From positions 1-64,000 of the forward strand of contig NZ_JACLZC010000002.1 in assembly GCF_016901735.1 (NCBI RefSeq): a DNA stretch of 64,000 nt, read 5' to 3'. The notes under the pieces are model-generated. The model was not told where the DNA came from, ran no database searches, and worked only from the letters and a program-made list of their open reading frames with translations. The position numbers and the translations under genes were made by a program. Each line of letters begins with the position of its first letter. The stretch's first letter is position 1. Below, piece by piece: positions 58,897-64,000 of this stretch. Source of the stretch: Pseudoflavonifractor phocaeensis (lineage in GTDB: Bacteria > Bacillota > Clostridia > Oscillospirales > Oscillospiraceae).

Positions 58897-59870
58897 ACAT
58901 CTCTGCAGCACGCGCCAACCGGCGCAAACTTCTGATTTTAGTGGTCCTCGTTCTGTTCTGCGCAGCGGGATATATGCTGGTTGAAGTGAATTTCTCTAAT
59001 CCCAAGCTGCTGGCCTACGCCATGAAGATCCGAACTCCCAAGCTCATTGTCATGCTCATTACCGCCTTTTCCATTGGCGGTGCTTCTCTGGTATTTCAGT
59101 CCATCATCAACAACACCATCGTGACCCCCTGCCTGCTGGGGATGAATTCCCTCTATACCCTCATCCACACGGCGGTGGTGTTCTTTCTTGGATCTGCCAG
59201 CGTGGTGGCCTCCAACGCCAATCTGTCCTTTGCAGTGGATGTTGTGCTCATGGGTATCGCCGCCACAGTAATCTACAGCTGGATTTTCAAAAAGACAAAG
59301 CACAATGTGCTGTATGTGTTGCTGGTGGGTACAGTACTGACCTCCTTCTTTGGCAGCATCCAGACCACGCTGACCCGGGTCATGGACCCCAATGAGTACG
59401 ACAGTCTGCTGAATACCCTGGTGGCAAGCTTCAGCAATATCAATTCCGAGATTATCGTCTTTTCCTTGATTCTTCTGGCAGGCGTCATCTTCGCTCTGCG
59501 CAAGGAACTGGCCCTGCTGGATGTGCTGACATTGGGCAAGGAGCAGGCCATCAACCTCGGCGTGGACTACGACCGCTGCATCCGCCGCCTGCTGCTGGGC
59601 GTGACCCTCTGCATCGCCGTGGCCACCGCCATGGTGGGGCCCATCTCCTTTTTGGGGCTCATCATCGCCAACCTGTCCCGGCAGCTGCTCAAGACCTTCC
59701 GCCACACCCAGCTGGTGCTGGGCTCGGCCCTGTTCGGCATGATCGTGCTGGTGGGCGGGCAGCTCATCGTCGAGCATGTGTATTCCTACTCCGTGCCGGT
59801 GAGCGTGTTCATCACCGTGGGCGGCGGCCTTTACTTCCTCTATCTCCTCCTGACAAGAAAGAAGGTGTGA
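58893..59870 (+). CDS. FecCD-type siderophore ABC permease 2
   Basis: A 325-residue permease begun at GTG 58893, which overlaps the previous stop (GTGA) and follows GGGGAGGTG. The family segments are KIRTPKLIVMLITAFSIGGASLVFQSIINN and AVATAMVGPISFLGLIIANLSRQL. The final helices end in LYLLLTRKKV. It pairs with permease 1 as a heterodimer, which is usual for YclN/YclO-type systems. Confidence 0.85.
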   Translation: MNISAARANRRKLLILVVLVLFCAAGYMLVEVNFSNPKLLAYAMKIRTPKLIVMLITAFSIGGASLVFQSIINNTIVTPCLLGMNSLYTLIHTAVVFFLGSASVVASNANLSFAVDVVLMGIAATVIYSWIFKKTKHNVLYVLLVGTVLTSFFGSIQTTLTRVMDPNEYDSLLNTLVASFSNINSEIIVFSLILLAGVIFALRKELALLDVLTLGKEQAINLGVDYDRCIRRLLLGVTLCIAVATAMVGPISFLGLIIANLSRQLLKTFRHTQLVLGSALFGMIVLVGGQLIVEHVYSYSVPVSVFITVGGGLYFLYLLLTRKKV

Positions 59871-59872
59871 CC

Positions 59873-60625
59873 ATGCGCGTACAGGAATTGACAAAACAGT
59901 ATGACGGGAAAACCGTGGTGGACGGCGTGAGCTTTGCCATTCCCAAGGGCAAGGTGATTTCCCTGATCGGCCCCAACGGCGCGGGCAAGTCCACCGTCAT
60001 GGGCATGATCTCCCGGCTCATCGCCCACGACAGCGGACTGGTGGACTTCGAGGGCAGGGACATCGGCAAGTGGAAAAGCAAGGAACTCTCCAAACGCCTT
60101 GCCATCCTGACCCAGTCCAATAACATCCAGATGAAGCTGACCGTGCGGGAGCTGGTGACCTTCGGGCGCTTCCCCTATTCAGGCAACCGGGTCACCCCAG
60201 AGGATCAGAAGATCATCGACCGGGCCATTGCCTACATGGAACTGGAAGAATTCCAGGATCGCTTCATCGACGAACTCTCCGGCGGCCAGCGGCAGCGGGC
60301 GCTGATCGCCATGGTCATCGCCCAGGACACCGAATATGTGTTGCTGGATGAGCCCACCAACAATTTGGATATCTACCACGCCACCAACATGATGAAAATC
60401 GTCCGTCGCCTCTGCGACGAGCTGGGGAAGACGGTGATTTTAGTGCTGCACGAGATCAATTATGCGGCATTTTATTCCGATTATATCTGTGCCTTTAAGG
60501 ACGGAAAAATCGCTAAGTTCGGCACTGTGGAGGAGGTGATGACGAAAGAGAACCTGTCGCAGATCTATCAGGTGGACTTTGAGATCCTGACCATTGCGGG
60601 CAAGCCTCTGTCCATCTACTATTGA
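59873..60625 (+). CDS. Siderophore ABC transporter ATPase
   Basis: A 250-residue ATPase with Walker A GPNGAGKST, signature LSGGQRQRALIAM, Walker B YVLLDEPTNNLD and H-loop VLHEIN. It begins two bases after the permease stop codon. It is of the FepC/YclP type and powers the two permeases upstream. Confidence 0.9.
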   Translation: MRVQELTKQYDGKTVVDGVSFAIPKGKVISLIGPNGAGKSTVMGMISRLIAHDSGLVDFEGRDIGKWKSKELSKRLAILTQSNNIQMKLTVRELVTFGRFPYSGNRVTPEDQKIIDRAIAYMELEEFQDRFIDELSGGQRQRALIAMVIAQDTEYVLLDEPTNNLDIYHATNMMKIVRRLCDELGKTVILVLHEINYAAFYSDYICAFKDGKIAKFGTVEEVMTKENLSQIYQVDFEILTIAGKPLSIYY

Positions 60626-60665
60626 CCCTTATTTTCAGTACTTTTTAGAAAAGGAGTAACCAAAA

Positions 60666-61691
60666 ATGAACATGAAAAAGATGCTTTCTCTTGCCCTGGC
60701 CGGCGTGATGGCCCTGAGCCTCATGGCCTGCTCCGCTCAGAACGGCGGCGATTCTTCCAAGAATACCTCCTCGCCCAGCAGCAGCCAGTCCAGTGAGGAA
60801 ACCCAGAACAACGAAACCCCTGAGTCTGTGACCATCACCAGCCTCAATGCCAACAAGGAGGCGGCGGAGCTGGAGGTGCCTTACGATCCCCAGCGTATCG
60901 CCATTCTGGATATGGCCTCGTTGGACATTCTGGATGCCCTGGGCGTGGGTGACCGAGTGGTAGGCACTGCCTCCACCAGTCTGGAGTATCTCCAGGACTA
61001 CATCAATGACGATATTGCCAACCTGGGCACCATCAAGGAGGCCGATCTGGAGGCCGTCATGGCCTGTGAGCCGGATGTCATCTTCATCGGCGGCCGCCTG
61101 GCTTCCAGTTATGACGCCCTCAGCGAGATTGCTCCTGTGGTCTACCTGGCCACTGATACCGAGCTTGGCGTAGTGGAAAGCGTGCGGCAGAATGCCACTA
61201 CCATTGCCTCCATGTTTGGTCTGGAGGACAAGGTGGATGAGCTGATGGCCAATTTTGACGCCCGGATCACCGCCCTGTCCGAATTTGCCGCCGGCAAGAC
61301 CGCCATCGTGGGACTGGTCACCAGCGGCAGCTACAATGTGCTGGGCAATGACGGCCGCTGCTCCATGATTGGACGCGAAATTGGTTTCGAAAATATTGGC
61401 GTGGACGCCAACATCGACACCTCCACCCATGGCAACGAGGCATCTTTTGAGTTCATTGTGGAGAAGGCACCCGACTATATCTTCGTGCTGGACCGTGATG
61501 CCGCCATCGGCACCGACGGGGCAAAGCTGGCCCAGGAGATCATGGAAAACGAGTTGGTGATGGGAACTGATGCCTACAAGAACGGCAACATCGTCTATCT
61601 GGCTCACCCCGCCGTGTGGTACACCGCCGAGGGTGGTATCTCCGCACTGGACATCATGCTGCAGGATTTGGAGAGCGAGCTGCTGGGTTAA
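60666..61691 (+). CDS. Siderophore-binding lipoprotein
   Basis: A 341-residue lipoprotein. It has a signal peptide with lipobox LMAC (Cys22), a serine/asparagine-rich spacer, then the periplasmic-binding-protein class III fold (RIAILDMASLDILDALGVGDRVVGTA, EADLEAVMACEPDVIFIGGR, NGNIVYLAHPAVWYTAEGGISALDIML). It resembles YclQ/FatB-type binders of catecholate or mixed siderophores; the ligand is unknown. AAGGAG lies 9 bases upstream of ATG 60666. Confidence 0.85.
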   Translation: MNMKKMLSLALAGVMALSLMACSAQNGGDSSKNTSSPSSSQSSEETQNNETPESVTITSLNANKEAAELEVPYDPQRIAILDMASLDILDALGVGDRVVGTASTSLEYLQDYINDDIANLGTIKEADLEAVMACEPDVIFIGGRLASSYDALSEIAPVVYLATDTELGVVESVRQNATTIASMFGLEDKVDELMANFDARITALSEFAAGKTAIVGLVTSGSYNVLGNDGRCSMIGREIGFENIGVDANIDTSTHGNEASFEFIVEKAPDYIFVLDRDAAIGTDGAKLAQEIMENELVMGTDAYKNGNIVYLAHPAVWYTAEGGISALDIMLQDLESELLG

Positions 61692-61782
61692 CGCTGTTTC
61701 AGATAGAGTATTACGGCCTTTCTCCAAAGAACCCATATATCATATTCATCGAACTTGACTACTAACGAAAGGAGCGCTTACC

Positions 61783-62454
61783 ATGGATCAGGAAAACAGA
61801 ATGCCTCTTATTGGCGACAAGGCCCCGTCCTTCGAGGCTGTCACCACCCAGGGCCCTATCAAATTCCCGGAGGATTACGCCGGCAAATGGGTGATCCTCT
61901 TCTCCCATCCCGCGGATTTCACCCCGGTCTGCACCACGGAGTTTATGACCTTCGGCTCCATGATCGACGAGTTCAAGGCGCTCAATACTGAGCTGGTGGG
62001 GCTTTCGGTGGACTCTATCTATTCCCACATCGCCTGGCTGCGGAAGATCCAGGAGCTGGAGTGGAACGGTAAGAAACACATCAATGTGACCTTCCCCCTC
62101 ATCGAGGATATCCGCATGGAGGTGGCCAACAAGTACGGCATGATCCAGCCGGGACAGTCCAACACCCAGGCGGTACGGGCGGTGTTTGTCATCGACCCCA
62201 ACGGCGTGGTGCGAACCATCCTGTACTATCCGCTGTCCACGGGCCGTAACTTTGACGAGATCAAGCGTATCATCCTGGCGCTCCAGAAAGCGGACGCCGA
62301 CGCCTGCGCCACCCCGGCCGACTGGCGGCCCGGCGATGATGTCATCGTACCCACCGCCGGCAGCTGCGGCGTAGCCAAGGAGCGGATGGACAACCAGAGC
62401 GAGAATCAGTATTGCCTGGACTGGTTCATGTGCTTCCGCAAAGAGTCGAAATAA
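61783..62454 (+). CDS. Peroxiredoxin (Prx6-like)
   Basis: A 223-residue peroxiredoxin with the peroxidatic Cys50 in FSHPADFTPVCTTE and the long C-terminal arm of the Prx6/AhpC2 type. The arm carries further cysteines (AGSCGVAKERM, CLDWFMC), one of which may be resolving. It removes peroxides, which accumulate damage when iron is taken up. It lies 91 bases downstream of the siderophore-binder gene, without a palindrome of its own, so it may be part of the same transcript or have a separate promoter. Confidence 0.85.
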   Translation: MDQENRMPLIGDKAPSFEAVTTQGPIKFPEDYAGKWVILFSHPADFTPVCTTEFMTFGSMIDEFKALNTELVGLSVDSIYSHIAWLRKIQELEWNGKKHINVTFPLIEDIRMEVANKYGMIQPGQSNTQAVRAVFVIDPNGVVRTILYYPLSTGRNFDEIKRIILALQKADADACATPADWRPGDDVIVPTAGSCGVAKERMDNQSENQYCLDWFMCFRKESK

Positions 62455-62480
62455 TATTAAATTTATTCTCCAATAACAGA

Positions 62481-62526
62481 AACCCGGTCGAAATTTCATG
62501 CACGAGATCTCGACCGGGTTTTATAA
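62481..62526. terminator. Bidirectional terminator after the peroxiredoxin gene
   Basis: AACCCGGTCGA (62481 to 62491) pairs with TCGACCGGGTT (62510 to 62520), followed by TTATAATATTTT. It separates the peroxiredoxin gene from the converging winged-helix gene. Confidence 0.8.
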
Positions 62527-62531
62527 TATTT

Positions 62532-62834
62532 TCAGTTATACTTTTCAAAGCGATAGCCATATCCATATACAGTTTGAATCGCATTGATATTTAGTTTTTT
62601 TCGTATCTTGCATATCCTGCTGGTGACGCTTTCCGGGCCAGCAGCAAAATCATCCGGCATAGCATATTGATAAAGCTGCTCTCGGGTAAAAGTCCAACCG
62701 GGATGTGAAGCCAGATAATACAAGATGTTAAACTCCATTGTAGTCATCTTTATGACGCGACCATTTACATAGACTCTGCGTTGGTTTGGGTCTATACACA
62801 GATTGTCATAGTGCAGCACTGCCATCCCGGTCAA
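62532..62834 (-). CDS. Receiver-less OmpR-type winged-helix protein
   Basis: A protein of about 100 residues. It has the whole OmpR/PhoB DNA-binding domain (NLCIDPNQRRVYVNGRVIKMTTMEFNILYYLASHPGWTFTREQLYQYAMP...SVTSRICKIRKKLNINAIQTVYGYGYRF) without any receiver domain. TTG 62834 is 8 bases after GGAGG, while ATG 62825 is an alternative start. It follows the DtxR-type gene closely, so the two are probably co-transcribed. Free winged helices of this type may act without phosphorylation; the target is unknown. Confidence 0.7.
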   Translation of the reverse strand: MTGMAVLHYDNLCIDPNQRRVYVNGRVIKMTTMEFNILYYLASHPGWTFTREQLYQYAMPDDFAAGPESVTSRICKIRKKLNINAIQTVYGYGYRFEKYN

Positions 62835-62851
62835 CAGTCTCACCTCCCCCA

Positions 62852-63232
62852 TTATTTCTTTTCTGTCAAAGTCTTTTTTAAGTGTTGAAAACTACTCTCG
62901 CTGATGACATGCTCAATCCGGCAGGCGTCCCGCTCGGCAGTAATGGGGTCTACCCCAGCATTTGTCAGCATTTCTGTAAAGAAGCGGTGCTTTTCGTAGA
63001 TTTGCTCGGCCACTTCCCTACCTGCATCGGTCAGGTGAAGGAAATAATCCTCGTCCATTGTGAGAAATCCACCGTCCCGCAGGGTCGCCACCGCATGGCA
63101 CACGCTGGGCTTGGACACCTCCATGTGCCGAGCCACATCCACGGAGCGTACCATGCCCATCTTCTTGTGGAGAAGAAGTATGGCCTCCAAGTAATCCTCA
63201 CCGGAAGCGTACAGTTTTTTATCCGGAGGCAT
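62852..63232 (-). CDS. DtxR/MntR-type metal-dependent repressor 2
   Basis: A 126-residue protein with the DtxR winged helix (SGEDYLEAILLLHKKMGMVRSVDVARHMEVSKPSVCHAVATLRDGGFL) and a metal-binding dimerisation region (AERDACRIEHVIS), again without the SH3 domain. I start at ATG 63232; a GTG at 63241 in the same frame is also possible. It overlaps the end of an ECF ATPase gene, so it is part of an ECF operon that continues past the right edge. It is a second candidate for binding the nine palindromes. Confidence 0.85.
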   Translation of the reverse strand: MPPDKKLYASGEDYLEAILLLHKKMGMVRSVDVARHMEVSKPSVCHAVATLRDGGFLTMDEDYFLHLTDAGREVAEQIYEKHRFFTEMLTNAGVDPITAERDACRIEHVISESSFQHLKKTLTEKK

Positions 63233-63998
63233 TGCACACACCAGCTCCTTGCTTGCGGGAGAAGAAAGCCCGCAAGAGCCCTACAGCATCCCCGTCCATC
63301 GGCTGATGCCACAGCACCTTGCTCCCCTGAATGAACAACAGGTAGGTGCAGCACTTATAAATGAGCTCCGGGTCATGCGTAATCAGAAACAGGCTCTTTC
63401 CCATCTTTTTCAGACGGTTTAAGTTGTCCGATACCTCCAGCATATGACGGTAATCCAATCCGCTGGTAGGTTCGTCAAATATCAGGACCTTTTTGTCCGA
63501 TGCTATTGCACTGCCAATCGCCACCCTCTGCTTTTCTCCTCCGGACAGGGACATGGGGTGCAGTTTTGCTTTGCCCAACAGGTCAAGGCTGTTCAGTATC
63601 TCCTTGGCGCGGGCTGTGTCTGTTTTCTCGTCCTCGCCATCCATACTAAGCATCAATTCGTCCAGTACATCTTCTGTGAATAGCTGGTGATTTACATCCT
63701 GCATGACCATATAGGAGATATACCTGCGCTGCTTCGGGTCATAGGAGGCCCCATCCATTTCAAGCACACCTTTCGCTTTTTTATCCAGACCGCACAGGCA
63801 CCGGGCGAAGGTAGATTTTCCCGCGCCGTTGTTTCCGATGATGCCGATGATCTCCCCTTGGGGCAGGGTCAGGTCTGGAATATCCACATTGAGGGGGCCG
63901 TGCTTTTCATAGGAGAACTGGAACCCCTTGATATGTAATTGCGGAGCGGCCAGCTTGGGAGCGGCCTCCGGGGACAGGTGGAATGGGTCCAGTGCCCG
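63219..63998 (-). CDS. ECF transporter ATPase, C-terminal domain (runs off right edge)
   Basis: The last 259 residues of a frame that continues past the right edge. The segment LHIKGFQFSYEKHGPLNVDIPDLTLPQG opens the second ABC domain, with Walker A GNNGAGKST, LSGGEKQRVAIGSAI and LIFDEPTSGLDY. It matches the second half of the two-domain ATPases at 29882 and 33685, so a third ECF cassette begins here. Its stop codon overlaps the start of the DtxR-type gene. Confidence 0.8.
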   Translation of the reverse strand, partial: RALDPFHLSPEAAPKLAAPQLHIKGFQFSYEKHGPLNVDIPDLTLPQGEIIGIIGNNGAGKSTFARCLCGLDKKAKGVLEMDGASYDPKQRRYISYMVMQDVNHQLFTEDVLDELMLSMDGEDEKTDTARAKEILNSLDLLGKAKLHPMSLSGGEKQRVAIGSAIASDKKVLIFDEPTSGLDYRHMLEVSDNLNRLKKMGKSLFLITHDPELIYKCCTYLLFIQGSKVLWHQPMDGDAVGLLRAFFSRKQGAGVCNASG

Positions 63999-64000
63999 CA

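Overview
The window looks like the chromosome of a gut-type Clostridia, most likely an Oscillospirales relative. The basis is a moderately GC-rich sequence, strong AGGAGG ribosome binding sites, TTGACA/TATAAT promoters, MptD-type ECF transporters, DUF3793-like and YbtP/YbtQ-like genes, and a Firmicutes-style conjugative element. No rRNA, tRNA or CRISPR array is visible. The host assignment is inference.

Region 1 (1 to about 25.0 kb, plus strand) is the remnant of an integrative conjugative element. It opens with the 3' end of a DDE transposase and two DNA-binding-type proteins. A transfer operon follows: signal-peptide pilin-like protein, TrbL/VirB6-like membrane protein, glycine-rich secreted protein, C39-like peptidase, PrgI-VirB4 ATPase, radical SAM protein, small accessory proteins, VirD4 coupling protein and an S1-domain protein. 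A two-gene RloA/RloB-type defence module with its own promoter sits next. A second operon encodes TadE-like pseudopilins, a large secreted protein, a prepilin peptidase, a CpaB-like SAF protein, a TadZ-like protein and a TadA/VirB11 ATPase. The two operons start with matching promoter cassettes built on 22-bp tandem repeats. The element looks decayed: VirB4 has two in-frame amber codons, the radical SAM gene has no start codon, one gene is frameshifted, VirD4 has an ATA in place of its expected ATG, and TadA is fused in frame to the C-terminal half of an AraC regulator. No relaxase, integrase, TadB or TadC is present in the window.

Region 2 (about 25.2 to 64 kb) is a metal-acquisition island, most probably for iron. 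It has three heterodimeric ABC pairs of the YbtP/YbtQ (IrtAB) type, two complete ECF transporters plus the start of a third, one ECF ATPase fused to a methyltransferase, an ATC-hydrolase-family protein, two further methyltransferases, a ZIP transporter, a small HMA protein, DUF3793 and flavodoxin genes, a P1B-type ATPase, a FecCD-type siderophore transporter with its lipoprotein, and a peroxiredoxin. The regulators are three AraC, two TetR, two DtxR/MntR-type proteins, an XRE protein and a receiver-less OmpR-type winged helix.

Nine copies of one 18-bp palindrome, RGTTAG-N6-CTAACY, lie in front of the genes of region 2 and I saw none in region 1. In several cases the palindrome overlaps a recognisable promoter. 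The simplest reading is a single metal-dependent regulon, probably under one of the DtxR-type repressors, that takes up siderophore-like compounds made by other organisms, because no NRPS or PKS gene is present here. The mix of ECF, YbtPQ-type ABC, methyltransferase and ATC hydrolase genes resembles the uptake half of thiazoline-siderophore loci such as equibactin and yersiniabactin. The substrate remains inference.
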